Assembly (NCBI GenBank): GCA_905207625.1
Contig: CAJLLT010000014.1
Coordinates: 1-54,956 of the forward strand
Length of the DNA stretch: 54,956 nucleotides
Source: an uncultured Eubacteriales bacterium
GTDB lineage: Bacteria; Bacillota; Clostridia; Oscillospirales; UBA644
Reading direction: 5' to 3'
The number at the start of each line of letters is the position of its first letter. Positions within the stretch are counted from its first letter, which is position 1. Shown piece by piece: positions 39,855 through 48,527 of this stretch. The notes under the pieces are model-generated. The model made no database searches and was not told the DNA's origin. It saw only the letters and a list, made by a program, of their open reading frames with translations. Made by a program: the position numbers and the translations under genes.

Positions 39855-40937
39855 ATGCAGATTTTTGACATTGCGGTTGTCGGCGGCGGCCCTGCCGGGT
39901 CAGCTTTTGCCATGGGACTTGACAAAAGATTTTCCGTTGCTTTGATTGATCTCAAGACCGGACACGGTTCTTTTTTCCGCAAACCCTGCGGGGGACTGCT
40001 CAGCCCGGATGCGCAAAAGATCCTCGGAGAACTGGGACTGACCGTTCCGGAGAGCGTTTTCGTTCCGCCACAGCTGTTTTCCGTCCGTACTCTGGACGTC
40101 CGGAGCGGCATAGTCCGGCGATACCGGCGCATGTACCTCAATGTGGACAGACACGGGTTTGATATGTGGCTGAGAGGACTTGCGGAGGAAAAGGCTGTTG
40201 TTTATGAGGGCTCAAAGGCGGTTTCTGTTTCACGGGTCTGCATCGAAGAGAAAAGTGTATTTGAGATTTCATTTGTCAGGGACGGGAAAAGGGAGAGTAT
40301 TTTCGCCCGCTGTGTAACAGGCGCAGACGGAGCAAACTCGGTAGTGAGGAAATTCCTCGGAAAAAGGCTCAGGACACGACGTTATATTGCGATCCAGCAG
40401 CAATTTTCTTCGGATCGTCCCGATCCCTTTTATTCATGCGTTTTCGACAGTTCCGCAACCGATTGTTACAGTTGGGGACTTCATAAATCGGATAGATTTA
40501 TTTTCGGCGGAGCTTATCCCGTCAACGGCTGCCGGGAGGCTTTTGAACGGCAGAAAAATATACTCACCGGATACGGGTTTACCTTCGGGGAGCCGGTGCT
40601 GACTGAAGGATGTATGGTTCTGCGTCCCAGCGGTTTTTCAAGTTTTGATACGGGTAAAGACGGAGTTTTCTTCATAGGTGAGGCCGGAGGTTTTATTTCT
40701 CCGAGTTCCCTTGAAGGGATATCCTCCGCAATAATAACAGGTACGGAGCTTGCGTCGGCTTTCAATTCCGTAAAGGACTTTGATCTTATCTCCGTCCGGA
40801 AAAAGTACAGAAGAGCCGTCCTGCCGCTGAAGATCAAGCTTACCGCAAAACTTCTGAAGTGTCCGTTCATGTACAATCCGTTCCTGAGAAAACTCGTAAT
40901 GGCATCAGGCGTCATGGGACTGCGGGACAGTAAATAG
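39855..40937 (+). CDS. FAD-dependent oxidoreductase (geranylgeranyl reductase-like)
   Basis: This 360-residue flavoprotein belongs to the group with geranylgeranyl reductases. The N-terminus is VVGGGPAGSAFAMGL, then KPCGGLLSPDA, GADGANSVVRKFLG and the FIGEAGGFISPSS block that binds the FAD ribityl chain. Membrane segments are absent. The ATG follows AGGAGGTCTGATAA. Such proteins reduce isoprenoid chains or act on quinone-like or other hydrophobic substrates; I cannot choose. It is divergently transcribed from a DtxR-type regulator. Confidence 0.85.
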   Translation: MQIFDIAVVGGGPAGSAFAMGLDKRFSVALIDLKTGHGSFFRKPCGGLLSPDAQKILGELGLTVPESVFVPPQLFSVRTLDVRSGIVRRYRRMYLNVDRHGFDMWLRGLAEEKAVVYEGSKAVSVSRVCIEEKSVFEISFVRDGKRESIFARCVTGADGANSVVRKFLGKRLRTRRYIAIQQQFSSDRPDPFYSCVFDSSATDCYSWGLHKSDRFIFGGAYPVNGCREAFERQKNILTGYGFTFGEPVLTEGCMVLRPSGFSSFDTGKDGVFFIGEAGGFISPSSLEGISSAIITGTELASAFNSVKDFDLISVRKKYRRAVLPLKIKLTAKLLKCPFMYNPFLRKLVMASGVMGLRDSK

Positions 40938-40994
40938 TCTGTTCCGGGAAGACCTCAGGGTAACGGTTTGCGATGTATCCGGATCAGATATACG

Positions 40995-41080
40995 GCCGCA
41001 GCGGTGCGTTCCACGGAACGCACCGTTTTCCGGTTGCGGAGCAACCGGAAAACGGTGGAAGCGCAGCTTCCCGCTGCGGC
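40995..41080. repeat. Nested palindromes forming a closed multi-hairpin element
   Basis: An outer stem GCCGCAGCGG (40995-41004) pairs with 41071-41080. Inside are three hairpins. TGCGTTCC (41005-41012) pairs with 41015-41022. A perfect 17-pair stem joins 41021-41037 and 41041-41057 around GGA, sharing two bases with the first hairpin. GGAAGC (41057-41062) pairs with 41066-41071. The stems share a few bases at the junctions, so alternative foldings exist. No U-run follows. It resembles a mobile palindromic element or an RNA domain rather than a terminator. Confidence 0.75.
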
Positions 41081-41141
41081 ATGGACAAAAACAGGGCGGC
41101 ACGGAGCAGACGGTTGCGCATTTACCCGCGGCTGCGAAACA

Positions 41142-41170
41142 GTGTCAACCCGGTTTGCTTTGCATATACT
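41142..41170 (+). promoter_or_regulatory. Possible promoter of the M14 peptidase gene
   Basis: GTGTCA (41142-41147) and TATACT (41165-41170) are 17 bases apart, 28 bases before the start codon. The -35 matches the consensus in four of six positions, so the assignment is moderate. Confidence 0.5.
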
Positions 41171-41197
41171 GGTTATAAAAACCGTCAGGAGGTTTTT

Positions 41198-42505
41198 ATG
41201 ACACAACTCAAAAAAGGTTCACGGGGCATAGAAGTGATGCTCCTGCAAAGTACTCTGACAAAACTCGGCTTTTCCCTCGGTGCGGTAGACGGAATTTTCG
41301 GACCGAGAACGGAAAGTGCAGTCAAGAGGTTTCAACGCGCGACAGGACTTACGGCGGACGGTATTGTCGGACCGAAGACCTGGGCGATGCTTGCTCCTTA
41401 CATAGACGGGTACATAGAATACACCGTAAAACAGGGAGATACGTTCTGGAATCTGGCAAAGCACTACGGAACTACCGTAAATGCCATACAGGCGGCAAAT
41501 CCCGATGCCGATCCTCTTAATCTTCAGATAGGCTCAAAGCTGATTATTCCCGTAGGCGGTGCGGTCGTTCCGACCGATGTCAACTACAGCTCGGAACTTA
41601 TGTACCGCAATATCGCATCACTGAAAAAAAGATATCCCTTCCTTCACTCGGAGGTTATCGGAAAATCCGTGGACGGAAAGGATATTCCGTGCCTGCACAT
41701 AGGCAATCACAGCGGTAAAGAAGTCTTTTTCAACGCATCCCACCATGCGAATGAATGGATAACAAGCGTACTTCTGATGAAATACGTCGAAGACCTTTGC
41801 CGGGCGTATATCAACTCCGGGATGATCGGAGGGGTGAGCGCGAAAAGACTTCTTGACAAGGTTTCTTTCTACATCGCACCAATGGTTAACCCGGACGGGG
41901 TTGACCTTGTGACCGGCGCTCTTCCCGAATCAAGCACCTCCTATAAAGGGGCAAAGACCATTGCCTCTTCATTCCCGGACATTCCTTTCCCCTCCGGATG
42001 GAAGGCAAATATCAGGGGAACGGATCTCAATCTCAACTATCCTGCCGGATGGGAGGAGGCAAAGGCCATTAAATATGCTCTTGGCTTTACCCGTCCCGCG
42101 CCGAGGGATTATGTGGGAAGCTGTCCTTTGTCCGAACCGGAAAGCTCCGCCGTGGCACAGTTTACGGAAAAGCATGATTTTGCCCTGACCCTTTCATATC
42201 ATACTCAGGGGCAGATAATCTACTGGAAATATCTCTGTTACGACGTTCCCTGCGCTTACGAGATAGCCCAGCTTCTTGCCGATGCCAGCGGATATACTCC
42301 GGAGATCACCCCTTCCCAGTCCGGTTATGCCGGTTACAAGGACTGGTTTATTCTCAAATATCTCAGACCTGCCTACACCATAGAGGCGGGGAAGGGCACA
42401 AGTCCGCTTCCTCTGAGTCAGTTTGCCGAAATATATGCCGATAACGTGGGACTTATTTCCACCGCCGCACTTGCCGCCGCGGAACCCCCGGAAAACTGCT
42501 GCTGA
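41198..42505 (+). CDS. M14 peptidase with peptidoglycan-binding and LysM domains
   Basis: This 435-residue protein has a PG_binding_1 domain (about 1-65), a LysM domain (about 70-120, YTVKQGDTFWNLAKHYGTT) and an M14 metallopeptidase. Zinc ligands are HANE (in SHHANEWITS) and the His in LSYHTQGQ; the catalytic Glu is in YTIEAGKGT. Similar proteins cleave the gamma-D-Glu to diamino-acid bond of wall peptides and act during spore or cell-wall turnover. No signal peptide is seen, so export or action in the mother cell is uncertain. The ATG at 41198 follows AGGAGG. Confidence 0.9.
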   Translation: MTQLKKGSRGIEVMLLQSTLTKLGFSLGAVDGIFGPRTESAVKRFQRATGLTADGIVGPKTWAMLAPYIDGYIEYTVKQGDTFWNLAKHYGTTVNAIQAANPDADPLNLQIGSKLIIPVGGAVVPTDVNYSSELMYRNIASLKKRYPFLHSEVIGKSVDGKDIPCLHIGNHSGKEVFFNASHHANEWITSVLLMKYVEDLCRAYINSGMIGGVSAKRLLDKVSFYIAPMVNPDGVDLVTGALPESSTSYKGAKTIASSFPDIPFPSGWKANIRGTDLNLNYPAGWEEAKAIKYALGFTRPAPRDYVGSCPLSEPESSAVAQFTEKHDFALTLSYHTQGQIIYWKYLCYDVPCAYEIAQLLADASGYTPEITPSQSGYAGYKDWFILKYLRPAYTIEAGKGTSPLPLSQFAEIYADNVGLISTAALAAAEPPENCC

Positions 42506-42560
42506 GCCTGATCCCGAACAACAGATAACATACACCAGCAATAATAAATGCCCGTATTGC

Positions 42561-42598
42561 GCCGCCGGAGAAGTTTGTCTCCGGCGGCTGATTTTTAG
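42561..42598 (+). terminator. Terminator after the M14 peptidase gene
   Basis: GCCGCCGGAGA (42561-42571) pairs with TCTCCGGCGGC (42578-42588), 11 pairs, followed by TGATTTTTAG. Confidence 0.85.
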
Positions 42599-42648
42599 TC
42601 TTTTTGGCAATACTTTTATAAGAAATAGTAAATTTTCGGTAAAAAGAC

Positions 42649-42677
42649 TTGTAATATTCGAAAAAATGGTGTATTAT
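42649..42677 (+). promoter_or_regulatory. Promoter of the yloU-fakA operon
   Basis: TTGTAA (42649-42654) and TATTAT (42672-42677) are 17 bases apart. It lies about 77 bases before the first start codon. Confidence 0.75.
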
Positions 42678-42753
42678 ATATTTGATTATATGTCGGAGTG
42701 CGTACTGTGCGAAGATCGCACCGGCACCGGCTCCGGTTCAGGGAGGAAAGAAA

Positions 42754-43104
42754 ATGCTGAAAATAGAAAATGAACATGGTATCATTGCTCTTGATGACAA
42801 CGCCGTTGCCAATATCGTGTCCATTACCGCAGGCAATTGCTTCGGTATAACCGGAATGACAGCGAAAAATGTTTCAGAAGAATTCTGGAATCTTTTCCGG
42901 CGGGACAGCCACGACAAGGGCATCTCCGTAAAATGCGTTGACAATGAGATCGTCGTGGATCTGCATATAATGGTGGTCTACGGAATAAATATCCCTGCGA
43001 TCACTGAAAGCATTGTGCATAAGATAACTTACAGCCTGGAAGAATACACGGGATTCAAAGTCAGAAAGGTCAGCATCTTTGTGGATGCGATCAACACGAA
43101 GTAA
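42754..43104 (+). CDS. yloU: Asp23/Gls24-family envelope stress protein (YloU-like)
   Basis: This 116-residue protein is the Asp23/Gls24 type: NEHGIIALDDNAVANIVSIT at the start, then DLHIMVVYGINIPAITES, and the VRKVSIFVDAI end. In Firmicutes yloU is paired with fakA (yloV), as here, 62 bases apart. The ATG at 42754 follows GGGAGGAAAGAAA; the 24-codon extension upstream is rejected. Its biochemical role is unsettled; it is linked to membrane and envelope homeostasis. Confidence 0.93.
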   Translation: MLKIENEHGIIALDDNAVANIVSITAGNCFGITGMTAKNVSEEFWNLFRRDSHDKGISVKCVDNEIVVDLHIMVVYGINIPAITESIVHKITYSLEEYTGFKVRKVSIFVDAINTK

Positions 43105-43166
43105 TATCCCGCAAAAAATACTCTGCGGCTGTGTTGTCGCAGTCCGAATAAAGGAAGATTTTTATT

Positions 43167-44819
43167 ATGCAGACCATAAACGGAAATATCTATCGCGATA
43201 TGGTGATATCCGCGGCAAATTCCATAGAAAATGAAAAAGAAAAGATAAACAGCCTAAATGTTTTCCCGGTTCCAGACGGAGATACGGGAATAAATATGAG
43301 CCTTACGATGCAATCCGCCAAGAAATCCCTGGAGGGGTTCTCCAGCGATCTTTCGGCGTGTGCCGACCTTGTGGCTAACGCATTGCTCCGCGGCGGACGC
43401 GGGAATTCCGGTGTTATTCTTTCACTGTTTTTCAGAGGAATCGCAAAGGAACTCAAGGGCCGCAAAGAGGCGGATACTGTTGTTATGGCAAAAGCTCTCC
43501 GCTCCGGTGTCGATTCCGCCTACAAGGCGGTCCGTCATCCCACCGAGGGTACGATCCTGACGGTAATGAGGATGTCCGCGACCGTTGCCGAGCAGATAGC
43601 AGGGGAGTATGCGGATGATTTCGCCGAATTTTTCAGAGGCGTACTGTCCCAGGCGAAGCTTACCCTTGCCCAGACTCCCGAAATGCTTCCTGTACTCAAG
43701 CAGGCAAACGTTGTGGATGCGGGAGGCCGGGGCCTTGTGTCCATATTCACCGGAATGCTGTTTTTCCTGGACGGAAACGGTATCGTTGTCTGCAATTCCG
43801 ATGACCAGACGGAATCCGAGGGCGCGACCTTCGATCAGTTTGATACACAGGATATCAAGTTCCAGTACTGCACGGAGTGTATAGTCGATAAATATCCGGA
43901 TCTGAAGCCCTCCATAGTCTCCTCCTTTGAGGATCTTGTTATGGATATCGGCGACTCCAACGTTTTTGTTGACGACAGCGAAGCCGGAATAATCAAAGTC
44001 CATGTTCACACCAACGATCCCGGAAAAGTGCTTTCTGCCGCCGTTACCTGCGGTACCCTGGCGACGGTCAAGGTTGAGAATATGAAGAATCAGCACTCCA
44101 ACCTTGTTATCAAGCAGACTGAGGAGAAACCCAAAGAAACAAAACCCGTGAAGCGCGCACCGGAAAAGAGATACGGATTTGTTTCTGTCGCCGCCGGTGC
44201 TGGGCTCATTTCCGTTTTCAAGGATATAGGTGTGGATTACATAGTTGAGGGCGGTCAGACTATGAACCCCAGCACCGATGACATAATCGCCGCTGTGGAT
44301 CAGACTCCCGCGGAGATAGTCTTTGTCCTTCCCAACAATAAAAACATTTACATGGCTGCAAAGCAGGCGGAGGATCTTGTTACCGATAAAAAGGTAATAG
44401 TTATCCGCACCACTTCCGTCCCCCAGGGTATTTCCGCCGTGCTTGCCTTCAATGAAGAACTCGATGTCGAACAGAATACCGCTGTGATGATCGACGCGGT
44501 CAAGTCCGTACGCACTGCCAAGATGACCTTTGCCGCAAGGGATTCTGTTTACTCCGATAAGGTAATCAAAGAGGGTCAGATGCTCGGAATGGTGGAAAAC
44601 GACGTCAGATACGTCTGCGATTCCAAGGAAGAGTGCATGGAGAATCTTGTTCACGATATGTCCGATGCTTCTTTCATAACCGTCTTCTACGGCGAGGATG
44701 TATCCGACGACGAGGCCTCCAAAATGAGCGACTTTATCCGTCAGAAGGTCGGCAATGCCGAAATATCCTTCGTCAATGGCGGTCAGCCGGTTTATTATTA
44801 TATCATTTCCGCCGAATAA
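43167..44819 (+). CDS. fakA: Fatty acid kinase catalytic subunit FakA (DAK2/DhaL domain)
   Basis: This 550-residue protein begins with a DhaL/DAK2 nucleotide-binding domain (PVPDGDTGINMSL near residue 32, then GGRGNSGVILSLF). The middle and C-terminal DegV-related region (RYGFVSVAAGAG) follow. FakA phosphorylates fatty acids presented by FakB, feeding exogenous fatty acids to phospholipid synthesis. It lies after yloU in the usual order. FakB is not in the window. The ATG follows AAGGAAG. Confidence 0.93.
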   Translation: MQTINGNIYRDMVISAANSIENEKEKINSLNVFPVPDGDTGINMSLTMQSAKKSLEGFSSDLSACADLVANALLRGGRGNSGVILSLFFRGIAKELKGRKEADTVVMAKALRSGVDSAYKAVRHPTEGTILTVMRMSATVAEQIAGEYADDFAEFFRGVLSQAKLTLAQTPEMLPVLKQANVVDAGGRGLVSIFTGMLFFLDGNGIVVCNSDDQTESEGATFDQFDTQDIKFQYCTECIVDKYPDLKPSIVSSFEDLVMDIGDSNVFVDDSEAGIIKVHVHTNDPGKVLSAAVTCGTLATVKVENMKNQHSNLVIKQTEEKPKETKPVKRAPEKRYGFVSVAAGAGLISVFKDIGVDYIVEGGQTMNPSTDDIIAAVDQTPAEIVFVLPNNKNIYMAAKQAEDLVTDKKVIVIRTTSVPQGISAVLAFNEELDVEQNTAVMIDAVKSVRTAKMTFAARDSVYSDKVIKEGQMLGMVENDVRYVCDSKEECMENLVHDMSDASFITVFYGEDVSDDEASKMSDFIRQKVGNAEISFVNGGQPVYYYIISAE

Positions 44820-44840
44820 AATGTTCGGCGTCGGAGGAAT

Positions 44841-46316
44841 ATGAAACGGATTTCAGCGATGGTTTTTGCCGCGGTGCTTGTTCTGTCGCTTCTGTGCGGC
44901 TGTGACCTGCTCTCGGGGGACATTGAACAACAGCTTGTTCTTCCCCCGGTCACCGGTCCGACCATGAAGATATCTCAGCAACTCAGATCTGAGATATCCG
45001 ATGACGTGACTCTGGTCTATGCGGACAGGGGGAGGCATCAGAACCCTGTAGGTTTTACTGATATCAACGGTGACGGTGTCGATGAGACTGTCATCTCCTA
45101 CCGCAGTGCATCCGCTTATCCCGATTCCCCCGACGCCGTTCATCTGCGTATTTATATCCGATCCGATGAAGAACTTAACGCGGTCTTTGATATAGAAGGG
45201 CTGGGGTCGGGACTTGATATGTACGATTTCGGTGATCTTGACGGAGACGGTGCCCCGGAACTCGTTGCGGGATATATCCTTTCCAACGACAATTCCCGGG
45301 TTTTTTGTATTTATTCCCTTGATTTCGAAACCGGTACGGTCGAACCCGTACTTACCAAAACTTATACCGATTGGGTAATGACGGATATGGACGGCAACGG
45401 TGTTTCGGATATTGTATATATATATTCCGATGTCCTTCACCGCAATTCGTATATCCGGCTTGTCAAATACAACAGCATCAGCCGCGGCATAAAGGAGTAT
45501 TTCGGGCTTTACGACCGTCTGGCGTACAGTTCGGGAATGAGCCGCCTTACTTCCGCCAGAGCTACGGACGGAACAAACTGCATCATCGTGTCTTACGCCC
45601 AGAGCGCCATGCTTATGAGCAATGAGGTTTTTTCCTGGGACAAGTCCTCGGGTATGATAGTAAATCACGCTGTGGCGGCAACGGGGGAGGTCGGATCCGT
45701 CGTCAGCGGACTGTCGGACCGGTTCTGTACTCTGGGCAGATACCTGCCGTCTGATATAGACGGCGACGGGATAACCGAAATCCCCATGTGTTACACCTTT
45801 TCCGAGGAAACCGTGGCGTGGAATCTTTCCCAGAGCCGTGACAGACTTCTTTACCGTTATACCTGGTATGCATTTTCCGGCGAGGACGGACAGCTTCAGA
45901 AAAAATATGTCGGATATATAAACGATGCTCTGAATTACATTTTCCTGGTTTCCGATGAAAGACTTTACGATTTCATGCGTGTCTACCGGGATTCGGAGAA
46001 CAATCTGGAGTTTTACTACTACGACCGCATCGCCTACATGAAGTATTATGAGGAGTACCAGGCTGAACTCGAAAAAAATCCGGATGCGGCAGTGGGGATG
46101 AACATTCCCAAGAAAATGACTCTTCTTTTTACCGTCAGAGCTGCGGAACAGCCCGGGGACAGCGGTTTTGTTATCGGAAGAAATGCTGATTCCTACTTTA
46201 TCCTTGAAGTGGAACCGGGACTGAGCGAAGAACTGCTTGAATATGTCCCGAAAAGCGATATACTCAGCGATTGCCTTATCTGCACAAGCATAATCAGCGG
46301 AGACGAATCAAAATAA
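44841..46316 (+). CDS. Lipoprotein with FG-GAP-like Asp-rich repeats
   Basis: This 491-residue protein starts with a lipoprotein signal peptide ending LLCGC (anchor Cys21). Four calcium-type loops follow: DINGDGVDE, DLDGDGAPE, DMDGNGVSD and DIDGDGITE, as in FG-GAP/VCBS beta-propeller blades. It lies 21 bases after fakA and 13 before a response regulator and histidine kinase, so it may feed information to that system. It has no recognisable enzyme motif. The repeat-lipoprotein-kinase arrangement is seen in Clostridia, but the ligand is unknown. Confidence 0.85.
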   Translation: MKRISAMVFAAVLVLSLLCGCDLLSGDIEQQLVLPPVTGPTMKISQQLRSEISDDVTLVYADRGRHQNPVGFTDINGDGVDETVISYRSASAYPDSPDAVHLRIYIRSDEELNAVFDIEGLGSGLDMYDFGDLDGDGAPELVAGYILSNDNSRVFCIYSLDFETGTVEPVLTKTYTDWVMTDMDGNGVSDIVYIYSDVLHRNSYIRLVKYNSISRGIKEYFGLYDRLAYSSGMSRLTSARATDGTNCIIVSYAQSAMLMSNEVFSWDKSSGMIVNHAVAATGEVGSVVSGLSDRFCTLGRYLPSDIDGDGITEIPMCYTFSEETVAWNLSQSRDRLLYRYTWYAFSGEDGQLQKKYVGYINDALNYIFLVSDERLYDFMRVYRDSENNLEFYYYDRIAYMKYYEEYQAELEKNPDAAVGMNIPKKMTLLFTVRAAEQPGDSGFVIGRNADSYFILEVEPGLSEELLEYVPKSDILSDCLICTSIISGDESK

Positions 46317-46329
46317 CAGGAGACCTTAG

Positions 46330-47028
46330 ATGAAGAAGATACTGATTCTCGAGGATGAGACTTCTATCAGAGATTTTATATGCTTCAACTTCAAAAGAGC
46401 CGGGTACGAGGTTTTTGAAGCCGGGACAGGTGCAGAGGCTCTGAGTGTTTTTGCCGCCGAACCGGATATTCCGATTGCCGTACTGGATGTAATGCTTCCG
46501 GATATTGACGGGTTTGAGGTCTGCCGCAAACTCAGAGAACGCAATAAAACCATGGGCATAATCATGCTTTCCGCAAAGGATATGGATGAAGATGTCCTGT
46601 CCGGATTTATGTCCGGGGCGGATGATTATGTCAAGAAGCCAATCAGCCCGTCTGTGCTTGTTGCCAAGGTAGATGCTCTTTACAGACGTGTCTCGGCGGC
46701 TTCAGCGGCCGCAGAACCAGAGACTCCCGCTCCTGCTCCCGCGCCGGTGTTTACCGTTGACGGCTCGAACAGAACTATCAGCAAAAACGGCAAACCCCTT
46801 GATCTGACTCCGATCGAGTATAACATTCTGAAGTATTTTATCGAAAATCCGAATACCCTTATTTCCAGAGATGACCTTCTCACCGCCGTCTGGGGCTATG
46901 ATTTCAACGGTGACACGGATATAGTAAACGTAAATATACGCCGTCTCCGCATAAAAATAGAGGATCAGCCCTCAAAACCCCGTTTTTTGCAGACAGAGTG
47001 GGGCGCGGGATATAAATTCAGTATCTGA
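46330..47028 (+). CDS. OmpR-family response regulator
   Basis: This 232-residue regulator has a receiver domain with phosphoacceptor D53 (in AVLDVMLPDIDG) and the conserved Lys in DDYVKKPIS, then an OmpR/PhoB winged-helix. The linker AAEPETPAPAPAPVF is alanine- and proline-rich and unusually long. Its partner kinase follows 44 bases later. It probably controls envelope genes, given the lipoprotein neighbour, but the regulon is unknown. Confidence 0.96.
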   Translation: MKKILILEDETSIRDFICFNFKRAGYEVFEAGTGAEALSVFAAEPDIPIAVLDVMLPDIDGFEVCRKLRERNKTMGIIMLSAKDMDEDVLSGFMSGADDYVKKPISPSVLVAKVDALYRRVSAASAAAEPETPAPAPAPVFTVDGSNRTISKNGKPLDLTPIEYNILKYFIENPNTLISRDDLLTAVWGYDFNGDTDIVNVNIRRLRIKIEDQPSKPRFLQTEWGAGYKFSI

Positions 47029-47072
47029 CATATCCGCACGGAGAACAAACAAGCCGAAAGGAGAAACGGTAA

Positions 47073-48527
47073 ATGAAACTCAAACGCAGGATGAGATCCA
47101 TCACTTCCCGTTGGTTTTTAAGCGTTTTCTCCTTTATTCTCGTTTTCCTTATAATAGTGGGCGTCGGGCTTGTGTGGGCTATAAAGTCAAACTATATGGA
47201 GCCGGTCTCGGGTTATCTTGAACGACGTTCCGATGTGGCCCTCAAAAGTTTTTCCGGTATAATATCCCAGAATTATTATGATATTTATACCGCTGCCGCC
47301 CCGTTTATGGCTGATGTAAGCGCAAATGACGAGGCTTTGCGGACAGAGTTGTTTGATTCTGCCGGTGCTCTTCTCCGTTGCTCCGACGGGTACAGTGACG
47401 GGGCAACGATAAATCTTCCCGGCGCAATGACCAAAAGGATTTATTCAGACCCTTACAGCGGGCAGAAACTGATGAGTATAACCGTGCCTCTCCGTGATAC
47501 CTCCGGACGTATGCACGGCGCGCTCAGGTATACTGTCTGTCTTGATAAAGTTTACGACCGGCAGGTATTCCTTATAACGGTTTCCGTTATATCGATCGTT
47601 TTCGTTGCTTTGCTTGTGTTCCTTTCCGGGTTCTTCTTCATGCAGAGCATAGTCAGACCCGTAAACAGCGTTACCGCCACCGCAAGTCTTATCGCAAAAG
47701 GCGATTTCAGTATCAGAGTCAAGGGTAAACACCGGGAGGACGAGATAGGTGACCTTTCCGATGCCATAAACAATATGGCGTCCGAACTCTCAAAGATCGA
47801 CAAACTCAAGAATGACTTTATTTCCTCCGTTTCCCACGAGCTGAGGACTCCGCTTACGGCAATACGGGGCTGGAATGAGACCATTCAGTCCTGCGATCCT
47901 GTGGAGGACAGGGAAATGATCGGTAAGGGGTTGCAGATAATCTCTACCGAAACAGACCGTCTTTCGAAAATGGTGGAGGAACTTCTGGATTACAGCAAGA
48001 TGCAGTCCGGCAGATTCACTCTTTTCAAGTCAAGGGTAAACCTGTTTGATCTTTTCCTTGAAACTTTTGATATTTATGCTCCGAAGGCCGCGGCATCCGA
48101 TGTGGATATCGTCTATGATACACCGCTGTTTTCACCCTTCGTAAACGGGGATCCAAACAGAATAAAACAGGTATTTATAAACATCATAGACAACGCCGTA
48201 AAACACTCTTCCGCAGGCGGAGTGATAAATGTTGCTTTTATCAGTCATGACGGCATGTACACGGTGTTCTTTACCGATCACGGAAGCGGAATAAAGGCTT
48301 CGGAGCTGCCGCATGTGAAGGAACGTTTTTATAAAGGCTCTTCCATGAAACCCGGATCCGGCCTCGGACTCGCGGTCTGCGATGAAATAATGCAGCTGCA
48401 CGGAGGCTCCCTTGACATCGACAGTCAGGAGGGAAAGGGTACAACCATAGCCCTTACGTTCCCCGCTGACAGTGAGCAGAACAAAGACAATCAGACAAAG
48501 AACGGAGACAATACTGAAAATGAGTAA
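47073..48527 (+). CDS. Sensor histidine kinase
   Basis: This 484-residue kinase has two membrane segments (about 16-36 and 166-189) around an extracellular sensor domain of about 125 residues. HAMP follows (190-243), then HisKA with H255 (SSVSHELRTPL) and an ATPase domain with NIIDNAVKHS, DHGSGI and GSGLGLAV. It is cotranscribed with its response regulator. The upstream lipoprotein could interact with the sensor domain. It ends by overlapping the next gene by eight bases. Confidence 0.96.
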   Translation: MKLKRRMRSITSRWFLSVFSFILVFLIIVGVGLVWAIKSNYMEPVSGYLERRSDVALKSFSGIISQNYYDIYTAAAPFMADVSANDEALRTELFDSAGALLRCSDGYSDGATINLPGAMTKRIYSDPYSGQKLMSITVPLRDTSGRMHGALRYTVCLDKVYDRQVFLITVSVISIVFVALLVFLSGFFFMQSIVRPVNSVTATASLIAKGDFSIRVKGKHREDEIGDLSDAINNMASELSKIDKLKNDFISSVSHELRTPLTAIRGWNETIQSCDPVEDREMIGKGLQIISTETDRLSKMVEELLDYSKMQSGRFTLFKSRVNLFDLFLETFDIYAPKAAASDVDIVYDTPLFSPFVNGDPNRIKQVFINIIDNAVKHSSAGGVINVAFISHDGMYTVFFTDHGSGIKASELPHVKERFYKGSSMKPGSGLGLAVCDEIMQLHGGSLDIDSQEGKGTTIALTFPADSEQNKDNQTKNGDNTENE

